From NCBI GenBank assembly GCA_037576215.1, contig JBANDB010000007.1, forward strand, positions 2,635,001-2,699,000: a stretch of DNA of 64,000 bases, written 5' to 3'. Below the pieces are notes generated by a model. It saw nothing but the letters and a program-made list of their open reading frames with translations, was not told the DNA's origin and made no database searches. The DNA is from Armillaria gallica. Taxonomy: Eukaryota > Basidiomycota > Agaricomycetes > Agaricales > Physalacriaceae. The translations under genes were made by a program, and so were the position numbers. Positions 35,429-46,118 of the stretch are shown piece after piece (positions within the stretch are counted from its first letter, which is position 1; every line of letters starts with the position of its first letter).

Positions 35429-35796
35429 TGTTACGATTTTTCCACTTTTTCCGATATCTTATCTTATCCGGCATCTCGGCACCTCACGGCATCTCGGCCA
35501 TTCGGCACCTCGGCATAAATCCCCAAACGTTGTAACCCCAGAACTTCTGAAGAACCCGCAGGACCATACTATTATTAGATCTTCGAGAACCGTATATAAG
35601 TAGCACAGCTCTCAGCCATGTACCCTAGCTTTGAGCTAAGTTTAATCCACCCCAGACTTTACTCTTATCACTCGCTGAGAGTCTACGTGTTATATCGCCT
35701 CGCTGTAACAGACGCCACGGTTCTGTCAACCTGTCCAAAGTGAGAGACAGTGTTTGTCAGATGCCTTGTTTGTTATTCCCGAGTCCGGCCATAACA
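35429..35796 (+). repeat. E2 3' LTR
   Basis: 368 bp, TGTTACG to CATAACA, followed by CAATT at 35797-35801. It keeps the intact self-primer AGCTTTGAGCTAA. Confidence 0.95.
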
Positions 35797-36173
35797 CAAT
35801 TTGCCTGAGGTGCAACAAGATATAGCCTTGTACCTGTGTTTCCTACAGCACATTCAGTACCAGTACACTGAACAGTCTGTGTTCATATCCGACTATCAAG
35901 GTACTCTCCTTTTTTTTTTCCCCCAGGAATTCCCTTCTTACATGATAGCAGGTTCAACAAAGTGGCTAACAGATTCCCAAGTTATGGCAGCATCCCTGTA
36001 TGTGTCATGGTTTTCCAGGAGAGCGGTTTCATTGACATTTTGCAGTGTTCATGGTGTAAGGCCTTTTGGTGATGGAAATGTCAAGAGATCTGTTGAAAAT
36101 TTTTCTCTGGAACATACATGCAATGCATGGTGTCAATGGTTCCATTTGACTCTCCCAAAAGATATGAAATGAT
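35797..36173 (+). pseudogene. Alpha-type protein kinase, C-lobe part
   Basis: Continues the kinase after E2: LPEVQQDIALYLCFLQHIQY, then VFISDYQGTL, and near the end FGDGNVKRSVENF followed by EHTCNAWCQWF. SDYQG, GxGN and the H..C...C zinc pattern are conserved landmarks of the alpha-kinase C-lobe. Stop TGA at 36170-36172. A T-rich, AG-ended stretch around 35900-35925 may be an intron. The catalytic core is present in pieces, but the gene is interrupted twice and has nonsense codons. Confidence 0.65.
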
Positions 36174-36703
36174 AGATTTTCCATTGGTTGTGCTTCCTTG
36201 GGTTCCATATCTTCTCATACATATCAATTTTGTACATGTCCTAGTACAATATATGAAAACAGATGGATAAAGGAAATCCAAAAAATACTGTGAGAAATTA
36301 ACCTGTCAAGCTCGACAGGTATTATGCTTACAAAGCTTTGTTCCACAACCACATTTAGAAGGTTTTTCCCACAATAACTAAGGCCTCATATTTCCAACAC
36401 CGTGAATTTTTGGAAGCTGGCTGAGGGTATTCAGGCAAGACCTTGAGCATCTTAATTCCTTGGTGCTGTAGATGGGACATCAGGGATGTTTTTGAGGCAC
36501 AGGAGTTCCAGGCTTTTACTTATAGGACATCCTTAGCACATTTTATGAGGGTACAGCACGTCAATAGCACAGGATCACAGGCAGCAACCACAGGAATATA
36601 TATGGTCATCCAAGGTGCTTGGTCAGACACCTTGGAACAACCTAGTAGGAACTGGGCAGAAAGCTTGGATTGATATGGATGAAGGTAGCTGTAGCTAAAA
36701 TGG
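36174..36703. other. Kinase 3' flank
   Basis: No gene is seen. 36301-36320 is a near-palindrome with arms ACCTGTC and GACAGGT; a related string is at 20418-20437. Confidence 0.4.
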
Positions 36704-37850
36704 TGATGGGCCTAAGACTTTCATGGCAATGGCAACACCAACTCAGAATGAGATTGGTTAATTAATGTAGTGGCATGGCAATCAAGGCAATCGTGTGTGT
36801 GAGTGGTTTGGGGCACCTCCATTGACATGCTCTGAAAGTGTTTATGTGTGTAATTTTGCAATTTGTACAAATGAGTACAGGCTACAATGTCCAGATGCTA
36901 AGGCACTAAGAAACACAACAGAGCGCAATGTTCATAACACCAGTAATAAGATTATCTGAGTAAAGCTAGGTGGAGCACATGACTTAACCTAAAAACAGTA
37001 CTAGAAAGGCTGCACTAGGTATAAAGTCCCAGTGCTTGACATTAAGTGCTCTGATAGGGTATAGGACGTGCATGCTAAGAATAGAGTAGGACATGCTTGT
37101 GAGATAATTAAGACTTCGCACAACATTGATCTATGACATGCAAGGCCCAGCAGACCCAGAACTTAGAGCTCTAGACTTTGTGATGTCAGAACTCAAGTAA
37201 ATCCAAAGTTTCTAACTTCGGCCAAAGTGCGTGAGGCCTAGACAAGGAGCTCATTGCCTTCACTATGATAGAATTCCCTAAGAGAATATTATGAAGTGAA
37301 ATAAGAGTCGCACGCTAGGCTGCAACTCCGAGGAGATAGCAACCGATGTCAGTACATGTGTAATAGTGCTGTTAACTGACGTCGCAACACTTAGAGACAG
37401 GATCTGGCCCCAGACCAGACTCCTGAGTCAGTGCCAAGCTATGGCATGATAATGGTGACATGTGTGGGATGCAGGTGAAGGAGCTTGGCAACCTAAATGA
37501 TACTAAACATGGTACTGATAATTTGTAGAATGTAGAATAGATAAATAGTGCAGTGTAATTGTAGTGTACAAGTTTTGGACCCCCATTGTAGTCACGCACA
37601 AGCCTCCAGCTTGATGCCATAGCTTCAGGATTAGTTTGTAACTTCGAGCGAGAGAATATACCTAGAATTGATATCATATAAAGTGAATTGAGTTGCGTGT
37701 GAGGCATAGAAAGCTAACGCGGCACATGTGTGACTGTTAATTGGTTGGGTGACTTCTGCTCTAACCTGAGAAGAAGAGTTTAGTGTCATTGAGGATGTGC
37801 TCTTGTGCTTTGAGGGTTTCGTGTGACACAAGGCACTACAGGTGGCAGAG
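36704..37850 (-). mobile_element. Fragment of LTR-like unit, family Y (inverted)
   Basis: The plus-strand start TGATGGGCCTAAGACTT and the following ~140 bp are the reverse complement, with mismatches, of the right end of the family Y unit (51920-52056), including the strings CAATCAAGGCAAT and GAGTGGTTTGG. The match fades further in; the other end was not located, so the right limit is arbitrary. Confidence 0.45.
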
Positions 37851-38050
37851 GTTCAAACCCTTTGGCTTGATTAGTGCTCACTTGAGGGTATATATTTCCT
37901 AAGTGGCATAGGTTCAAATCCTATGGCTTGTGGATGGGGTTTTATAAGGTTTTTGTGTCTCTGGATCACATAGGTTAGAACCCTGTGGATCTACAATCAG
38001 TTAGGAAGCTTGAGCGTGTAGGTTTGAATCCTGTGGCTTTAGTGGAAGGT
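37845..38050 (+). repeat. Four degenerate repeats with B-box-like GGTTCAAATCC
   Basis: AGGTTCAAACCCTTTGGCTT, AGGTTCAAATCCTATGGCTT, AGGTTAGAACCCTGTGGAT and AGGTTTGAATCCTGTGGCTT occur at about 37849, 37908, 37973 and 38021, spaced about 50-65 bp. Each holds a GGTTCRAAYCC core like the RNA polymerase III B box, but no tRNA cloverleaf is apparent around them. Confidence 0.5.
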
Positions 38051-39059
38051 TTTGTGAAGGGTTTCTGCTTAGAGCGCGAAGCTTTGAGTTGTGTGTTGTG
38101 TGTTTCAAGTCATTTGAGGTCATTCTGTGTGTCGCTCTAGACTTAGTGAGGGTTTTGTGTACGTCTCTTAACATTGTGTGTATTGTACTACACCTTGCCT
38201 TGAGGCCCAGCAACAACTGTCGCTCCTCTTGTTATCAAAAGCCTTTGGACTTAGAGAGATCTAGATACTTGACACGTGCTATCACTGTACTTGTGTATCT
38301 TATATTCTGAGAGTTTGGTCGTTCCATTTCTATCTGCTTCTATCACATCAGAATCCTCCACAAACTTGAGGGTTTGTGTGTGTAGTGTTGGGTGTGGGTG
38401 TGATCAGTGTCTTCGACACTGTTGCATTTCTAGCTTGTGTGCACAGAGTCTCTTCATTTGGAGCCCACCACAAGGGGGGGAAGCAGTTTCATTTGAAACT
38501 AGAGCAACTATATTCGAAAGAATTTACTTACACTCAAAGTGTACCATGCTTATAATTATCAATTATTTCCTCCTCCGAGAGCAAATCTGCTAGTCGCTCT
38601 TCATTACTGAAGACTACTAGTGAAAAGGGTTGTTAATTCCCAGAAGAATGTCCAGGCCATGCTGTAGGATTTGACACATTTCCTAGGCTGATGAGCATTT
38701 GAACAGATGCTATTTGAAGGCTGATTAGGAGCACAGCCACCTCCATAGCTTTGGGGCCTTTTCTTTGGGATTGGGCTGGCAGCCTGGCCATATTGGGTCA
38801 TGTTTTTTAACTGGAAATTTTTTTTTGTACTAGTATTGAATTTTAGCCAATTTGGGTCCATAATGACATTTATTCCGGAATTTTGAGTGTCAGTTATGTC
38901 TGTCCTCAATATATTTTGGTCATCAGAAATTGAAACCATAGAATTTTGATTGACTTAAATACAAGTACATAGATTTGGATACACAACAGAAGAAAAACAA
39001 TGAATTGTACAAAGGGAAGAATGGAGACTGAGAGAATGAAAAAAGACTCGAGATTTGAT
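38051..39059. other. No recognisable gene
   Basis: Short overlapping ORFs only; nothing recognised. Confidence 0.4.
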
Positions 39060-39985
39060 GTACAGAATGGATGTCAGCAACGATGGTGATGTCGCAGTGA
39101 GAAATAGTTGCCGACATTTTGTCTGGCACCCTTGAAAACGAGTATGTTGAGAAGACGGCGCAATTTGGTGTGGCCATTAAGCATAAGCGGGGATAATTTG
39201 TGGAGGTGGTAGATGGGACATTGGGCGGGACATCAGCGGTGATGACGGTGTTGCTAGGAGAAATGGATGGCTCCGTCATCTCCAGAACCCTCGAAAATGG
39301 GGGTAATGAAAAGATGGTGCCACCTGCTGTGGCTGTTGAGCGAGAGTGGGGAGATTTGTCTAGAGGCAAGATTGGGATTGTTAGGCAAGGCATCAATGAT
39401 GATAGCACCATCATGCATGAAAATAGTTAGCGTCATCATCTCTGGCACCCTTAAAAATTGGGGTGCAGAGAAGATGGTGCCAGTCCATGTGGCCGCTGAA
39501 TGGGGGTGAGGGGATGTTTGCAAGGACCGGGTGAGAATGTTTGGGCAAGGCGTTGTCAGCAATAGAGGTGTCATGGGGGAAAATGGCAGCCACCATTATC
39601 TCCAGCATCCTCGAAAACAGGGGTGGTGAGACGATGGTGCCAGTTGGCATGGCTGTTAAGCGAGGGTGGGTTGATTTTGCAGGGGAAGGGACAGAAATAC
39701 TGGGCACGGCAATGGCGGCAATGGCAAGGTCAGAGGATTGAAGAATGTGTACATTGTCTTCAACCACGGGGGTATAAAGATGAAGGGTACAGGCAAGGAA
39801 GTTGCTGAACGAGGGAAGGGATTTCTGTAGTAGTCGTGGTGTTCAGGCTTGAGCTTGACTCAGAGATTTGTTCATTGTTGGTGGCGATGACGACGGTGCA
39901 GGTATGGAAATATAGCACCATTGTCTCTAGCACCCTTGGAAACAGGGGTGTGGAGATGATGGCGCTAGTCGAAACAATCATTTAG
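39060..39985 (-). repeat. Satellite array 1, ~159-bp unit
   Basis: About six units of roughly 154-164 bp; the marker string CATCTC..G.ACCCT.GAAAA..GGGGT recurs at about 39122, 39283, 39437, 39598 and 39927 (one position degenerate). Same unit as array 2 in the opposite orientation. On the minus strand the units read as an open, repetitive peptide (ALPNNPN..., FEGSGDDGAI). Confidence 0.75.
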
Positions 39986-41195
39986 CCTGCGTGGTGGGTA
40001 TGGGAGGTGTATTGGAGATGTGTGCCTGGATGCACAGCTGCTGATTGAAGCCCAGAGGCTCGTTCTGGAGTTCAGACATTAGCAAAAACATATAATCAAA
40101 ACAAAGATTGCACTCAGTATTTTTCCTTCGAGCCTCCGAAAAACATCGGAATGAAGAATTATTATATTTTTACTTTTACAAATGTAGAAATTACATGGTG
40201 TAGATTTATAGTGCAAAGGTGAATGCTGAATTTCTCTTTATCAGCAGTCAAGATTGAGGTTTCTTTCTGAACAAGTCAGTTCAACTAGGTGCAGAGAGTG
40301 TAAAAAGACGAAGTCTATACCTCAAATGATGCCATTTACTTGCTCCAGTCAATTTGTTAAGTGAAGTGATGGTCTGACTTCAAAGCAACAGATCTTGTTG
40401 TGTACTCTCTTAATGCATTATTGAGTCATCTCGAAAGAGGACTAGTTCATCTGACCGATACTATAAATTTACTCAGAAAGCTCTCAGATCATTCGGAAAT
40501 AGTCAATACATTGTATTAAAGTCATTCCAAGTTATATTGAGATTTTTCCAGGCACTCCTGATACAACTATGAATACATTCAGACCATGAGATGGGTTTTG
40601 ATCAGACGGAAACGGGGTAATATCATATTATTGAGCAAATATGAACTTGAATTTATAGATAAAAATTTCAAGGGAGACTTCAAATGTAAATAAACAAATC
40701 TACAATAGTTTTATGCTGTATGAACATCAGGAAACAGAGCAAGAGCATTTGTAGCAGCGGAAAAGTGAGAGATGGATACCTCAGACCGAACTTCCGGACA
40801 ACAATCAAAGAGGCTCTCTCTGCTTTTACCATGACGTGGTTTTCCCCAAACAATGACCCCCACCTCCACAACCGCCATGAATGACGATACAGCCACTGCA
40901 GATGAATTCTAATGGACGTCATCTGGAAGCATGAGCCATGCTTGCCAGAATCCTGACTGGGAAAGATGATCATGATGACAACGATGGTAGCGGTGATGTC
41001 CATAGTGCCTACGGAGGATATCTTGCCAAGGGAAGGTCTACCCTGGGCTGTGGAAGGTGGACAAAGGGCTGGCGAGGATAAAATGAAAGAGGGAGAGCAG
41101 GTGCGAATGCAGGAAGCCGGGGCAAGGATCAACAGGCAACGACGAGGACAACAATGCCATCCTTCATTACTGGCCACACTGACTGGCCCCGCTGA
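39986..41195. other. Spacer between inverted satellite arrays
   Basis: 1.2 kb without recognised gene; AT-rich in 40080-40700. ORFs at 40680-41207 (minus) and 40966-41247 (plus) overlap each other and lack recognised domains. Confidence 0.4.
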
Positions 41196-42560
41196 CTTGT
41201 CACCCATGTTTTCGAGGCTGCTGAAGACAATGACGCCTTCTGTTTGATCCTACGAATACTCAATCCTGTCCAACATCGACTGGTCCATGGCCAACACCAC
41301 TCCTACCAGAATTCCCCCACCCTCACTTAACAGCCAGATAAGCTGGTGCCGTCATATCATCACCCCCATTTTTGAGAGTGCTGAAAACGATGGTCCAGTC
41401 GGTTTTTCCCCTAGGCACCGTCATCATTGTCGACACCCTGCCTAGCGATCTCAACCTCAACCCATCAAGAGCTCCCTACCCACACTGAACGGTCACATGA
41501 ACTGGGGCCATCAACCCATCACCCCCACTTTCGACTGTACCGGAGACGATGACATTGACAATTCTTACGTGCGATGCCGCTATTGTCGCCAACGCCCTGC
41601 CCAACGGTCTCAACCTGACCCTGTCAAAGATTGTCCCATCCTCGCATAACTGCCACACTGACTGGCACCATCATCTCGTCACCCCCATTTTCGAGGGTGC
41701 CGAAGACAGTAGTGCCATCGGTTTGATTCTGCTAAAGCTCAATCCCATCCAACGATGACTGGCTCAGATTCAACCCTACCCCATCAACATCGCCCTACTG
41801 CTATTCAGCCATAGCTCCGGATGGTCCTGTCTCCTATACACCCTCGCTTTCGAGGGTGGTGGAGACAATGGCACCATCGGCTTCTTCCCTAGGCACAGTC
41901 AGCATCGCTGATGCACCACCCAACAATCCCGATCCCACTCTCAGAAAATCCCCTTACCCTCATCTAACGGCCAGACTGACTAGTGTCGTCATCTTGTCAC
42001 CCCCTTTTTTGGGTGTGCTAAAGACAATGGCGCAATCGGTTTGCTCCCTAGACACCGTCATTGTTGGCGACACGCCGCTCAACAATCCGGATTCCATCCC
42101 TACAAAAATCCCTACCCCTGCTGAACGGCCAGAGCCACTGGCACCATCGACTCATCACTCCCACTTTCAAGAGTGCTGGAAACAATGGCACCAACCATTT
42201 TTGCCCACGACGCTGCTATCATCACTGACGCCCACCCAACAATCTGAACCCCATCCTTACAAAAATCTCCCACCATTGCTGAATGGCCACACACATCGGC
42301 GCCATCTTCTCTACACCCCCGTTTTCGAGGGTGCTGGAGACAATGGCACCATCAGTTTCCCCCTAGACACCATCATTGTCACTGACGCACCGCTCAACGA
42401 TCCAGATCCTGTCCCTACAAAAACCCCTCCCCCCCGCTGAACGGCCACACGGATTACCACCATCTTCTGAACACCTCTGTTTTCGAGAGTGCCAGAGACG
42501 ATGCAATCATCCGTTTATGCCCTGGATGCCATCGTCCTCCCCAACACCCTGCCAGAAAAA
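41196..42560 (+). repeat. Satellite array 2, ~159-bp unit
   Basis: Nine units; the string CCCC..TTTTCGAGGGTGCTGGA recurs at about 41205, 41365, 41521, 41683, 41842, 41998, 42160, 42315 and 42473, spacing 155-162 bp. Within 41856-42440 the array is one open frame (53 residues per unit, with NNPDP and GAGDNGTI signatures), possible because the period is near a multiple of three. A protein role is doubtful. Confidence 0.8.
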
Positions 42561-42603
42561 ATTTCCATATGTTTTTCTTTTGTTCACTTGTTTTCTGGTC
42601 GGT

Positions 42604-42622
42604 TATATATATATATACATAT
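42604..42622. repeat. TA microsatellite
   Basis: Short run of TATATATATATA just after satellite array 2. Confidence 0.6.
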
Positions 42623-43149
42623 TGTGCTGTATCTAGTAGTAATATGATAACTGTATGATTCATTGAGCTGTGAAGAAAAGATTTTCATCACACAAAATAT
42701 AAAAATATGGAACTGACAATGAAGCTGCAACATAGCGCACCAGATTAGGTTTCTAGTCTATATCTGTATCAAAATGCAACCAAAATGAGCAGCCCATATT
42801 TGGGGCATATATGCCTGTAGGGACCTATCTCGTATGGTATGACCTTTTGAGCCAATACCTGCGAAAATGGCCTACCTGGTGGCTGTGCCAATGAGTGGTC
42901 CAAGTGGCATCCATTCAAATGCTGACTGGCATGGCAAATGGCATAACTGTGCGGCATGGGGTGGAATGTCTACTGTCTGTACATCAGGATAGAGTTGATG
43001 CAAACTGAGCTGCCAGGAAACCAAGGAGCGCATCAGTACCACGACCATCCCCAGTTCTCGATTCCAAGTTTAGTCTCTTTCGACGTTGGATATCACCTAA
43101 CGAAGCTGCTCCTACAGAGCCAGTACCCAGTTCTAATTTGAACTCACAA

Positions 43150-44470
43150 CCTATAACAAACCAAAATCCGGGTCCAACAGCCCCACATAATCAGACAATT
43201 GCAAACATGGCACCATCTATGCCAGACCTGAATGAAAAGGCCACCCCACAATTTGAAAGTTCCTCTGATCCAGAGGAGCTCAAGTGATTCTTCTCCAGAC
43301 TTGAAGACCTCTTTGATAAGTGTGCAGTAACAGATGAGGATGAGAAAAAGAAAGCCACAGTGTTGTATATGGATATTAAGATGGAGCGACAGTGGAAAGT
43401 TCTCCCCAAGTATGCTGCCAGTGAAAAATATGAGGACTTTAAGTTGGAAGTAATGGATTGCTATGATGGTGCACATGATAGCAACTGCGACACCATTCAA
43501 GAACTAAAGAGATTGGTTTGTCACTATGATATAGCACAGATATCTGACAAGAGTCAGTTCATAGAGTTCAAAAGGGAGTTTCAAGTACTTGTGTCCGCGC
43601 TAAGCAAAGTACTGTCAAACAGGAAACTGGTTGATGCCTTCTTGGCACCTATGTCTGATAAATTGTACAGATCTATTAAGCTTCAGTTAGAGCACCTCCC
43701 AGTGCCTGCGGGTTTAACAAAAAGGGAGAACACAGATCCATACACTCTGAAAGAGATTATGGAAGTGGGTTTGCAAATGCTACAAGGAGTATTCTCCTCA
43801 ATGGATAGGAAAAGGGATGAAACTAGAGGTGTTCCAATAGCAGCAACTGCAACCCAGGAGCAACACAGGTCTATGACAGCCACGTGCAATTCCCCCACAG
43901 CTGAAGATTGATCTGTTAAGCAGGAAGAGATAGGGAGCATCATGGCAGTCATGAAAGACTTCATGGAACAACAAACCTCTGCAAGTGACAAGAGGCTGGC
44001 AAGCTTGGAAAAGGCCATGATTGAGAACCAGAAGAGCATTCTGAGTCTCTTACAGCAACAGGCGAGTAGAGCACCAGGCCCATCTTATAAACTAGCTCAT
44101 AGGATGAATAACTACGGGCATGATCATCAACGCACATGCTTCTTCTGTGGAGAAACAGATGGGCACATCTCGAGCGAGTGTCTAGTAAAGTCTTTAAATA
44201 TCAAGGCAGGAAAGATAGAAATTGTTGATGGAAGACCCTGTCTACCTGGCAGAGGTGAAATCCCAAAAGACATACGAGGACAGTATGTCAAGGACTGTAT
44301 AGATGAGTACTACATGCAAGCAAAGTCTGGCAAAATGCAAAGCCAGAATGTAGTTATCACTACAACCTCAATGCCAGGGCTCTTCCACATTCCAGGAGGC
44401 TATAGCATGCTACTTCAGGAAAAGCAAGAGTTGGAGCATCAGGTCTATGTGATGAGATCACAGCAGGCAA
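43150..44470 (+). pseudogene. gag: E3 gag, 5' part
   Basis: Reads DPEELK, FFSRLEDLFDKCAVTDED, QWKVLPKYAASEKYEDFKLEV, then a Q-rich helical stretch and a CFFCGETDGHISSEC knuckle (CX2CX5HX4C, about 44139-44184), GKIEIVDGRPCLPG and LFHIPGGYSMLL. TGA at 43285-43287 and 43909-43911. Split at 44471 by family X copy C; the reading resumes at about 46119. Start codon not determined. Confidence 0.8.
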
Positions 44471-46114
44471 TGATGTGCTCGGTAACAGGCAGCATGCAAA
44501 TGCAACAAGTGTCTAGATCATCAATCTAGATACTAAATCACACACACACACACACACAATCACCAATGTTAAGTTCAAGGGTGAGTACAGTAGAAGCACT
44601 TGTGGTGTACTTAGATATCAATAATCAATTGGGTTTGCTTTAAAACAACTTTAATTCAAGTCTAGAAGTGTCTACATAAGATACACTAATTGTGATAGTG
44701 AGGTATATGGATGTGGGGGTTTTGTAAGGTATAGTTTGAGTGGCTTAGACTCACAATGACTTCATCTAGGAGAGCTGGTAAGGCTTTAACTAGACAAGCT
44801 TTAACAATTGAACAATCAAAGATCTAGAGGTCTACAAAGAGTGTAATTGCTCTGGAGTACATGGACTCGATTACAACACAAGCACACACACTTGCAAACA
44901 AAGAACCAAAGTTCTACAAAGAGTACACAGACTCTACAAAGAACACACAGGTCCTGGCTTCAAGTACAAGACTTGCAAAGAGTACACAGACTCATTAACT
45001 GTTTGAACTTAAAGCATTCTAGGGTTTATTTCACTTCAACTAGGCAACGTCTTTGGTCTGTGGTCGACTTAGCATGTCTAGATCACTTTAGTCAGTGAGG
45101 GAGCATGAGGTCTTTGTATGCAGAGCAGTTTAATTAACTAGCAAGGTGCAAATGTGGGGATGATTCTTCTTCTTACTTAGTTCTTTTAGATTACTTATAG
45201 CCACCCTTTTGGGGTTGACTTGGTAAACTTAATTCACTTCAGTCGAGGATATGCAATTAAAACCAGTGATTGATTAGGTAGCTATAAGGCTACTAGCACA
45301 AACATGGGGGAATGCTTTCCTGTTGTTATGTGTCTAGTTGCTGCTAATTTATATGATCTCTAGTCTAGGTATAGGAGCTTGTATCTAAAAGTAATTATGG
45401 TACGAGCTCTGGGTATCAATACAAATGATGAGTAATTAATTTACAAGGATTGCACTATTCCGAGGTTTCTGTTCAGTTGGATAGAATGACTAGTGGTCAT
45501 TCTATTGCTGAGGAGTGTCCTAATGGTCCATAGGAACTCCTTGCTTCTCCTTTATGCCTTGCCACATGAATTCCTATTCAATACTACAAATTGCACAGTA
45601 TTTCGAGGATGTAACCACCGATCATAATCGATCGTCAGACCGAGATTGTATTTGCTTCAATCAGTGCACAATCTTTAGCTATCTTAGCACCAAGCATCGG
45701 TTATTCAGTTATTCCAAGTTTATTCATGTTCTAGACTAAGTTCATTTCACGGTGTGAACCATTGTGGACTTAGTGATTCTCTTCTAGGTTTATTCAAGTC
45801 ATTGAGATGATGAGTAATCTAGTCCTTCCGTGTTCTGCATTATTGTTTGTAACCCATCTTGATGTGTTTCTTGGTTCTGACTGTAAATAGTCTTGTTTTT
45901 GGGCAGGGAATAGCATTCAATGTTGAAGGCTTGTAGAATTGACTCGTCTAGATGTCGCTTCTAAGTCTGTTCTGACACTGTACTGCTCACTATCTTATGT
46001 AGTATACTAGCTATCAGTGTAAAGCCTTCACTATAGCTCTCTGTACTGCTTGTAGACTGCGCTATTTGATAGAAATTCACAAAATCTATGGGTAGCCTGA
46101 TACCAAGTGTATCA
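44471..46114 (+). mobile_element. LTR-like unit, family X, copy C, inside E3 gag
   Basis: 1644 bp, TGATGTGCTCGG to AAGTGTATCA. The flanks GCAA (44467-44470) and GCGA (46115-46118) form a 4-bp duplication with one mismatch. Contains a CA microsatellite (about 44545-44558). It interrupts coding sequence, which confirms both boundaries independently. Confidence 0.8.
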
Positions 46115-46118
46115 GCGA

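Larger units (their letters stand above)
27481..35796 (+). mobile_element. Chromodomain Ty3/gypsy retrotransposon E2 (full length, decayed)
   Basis: 8316 bp, same architecture as E1 throughout (self-primer, ORF-A, ORF-B, ORF-C, gag, pol, polypurine tract) but clearly a separate subfamily, diverged from E1 across all ORFs. The LTRs are both 368 bp and differ at about nine positions, nearly all CpG-to-TpG/CpA. Flanked by CAATT. Inserted in the alpha-kinase gene. Besides TGA stops it has two 1-bp deletions (gag, RNase H/integrase boundary) and a mutated RT active site. Confidence 0.95.

Noticed and set aside
27481..35796. E2 as an env-bearing gypsy (errantivirus-like)
   Set aside because: No ORF after the integrase/chromodomain; the membrane ORFs are upstream of gag and show no fusion-protein signature.
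41856..42440. 194-residue ORF in satellite array 2
   Set aside because: Frame stays open because the repeat period is near a multiple of three; treated as satellite, not a gene.
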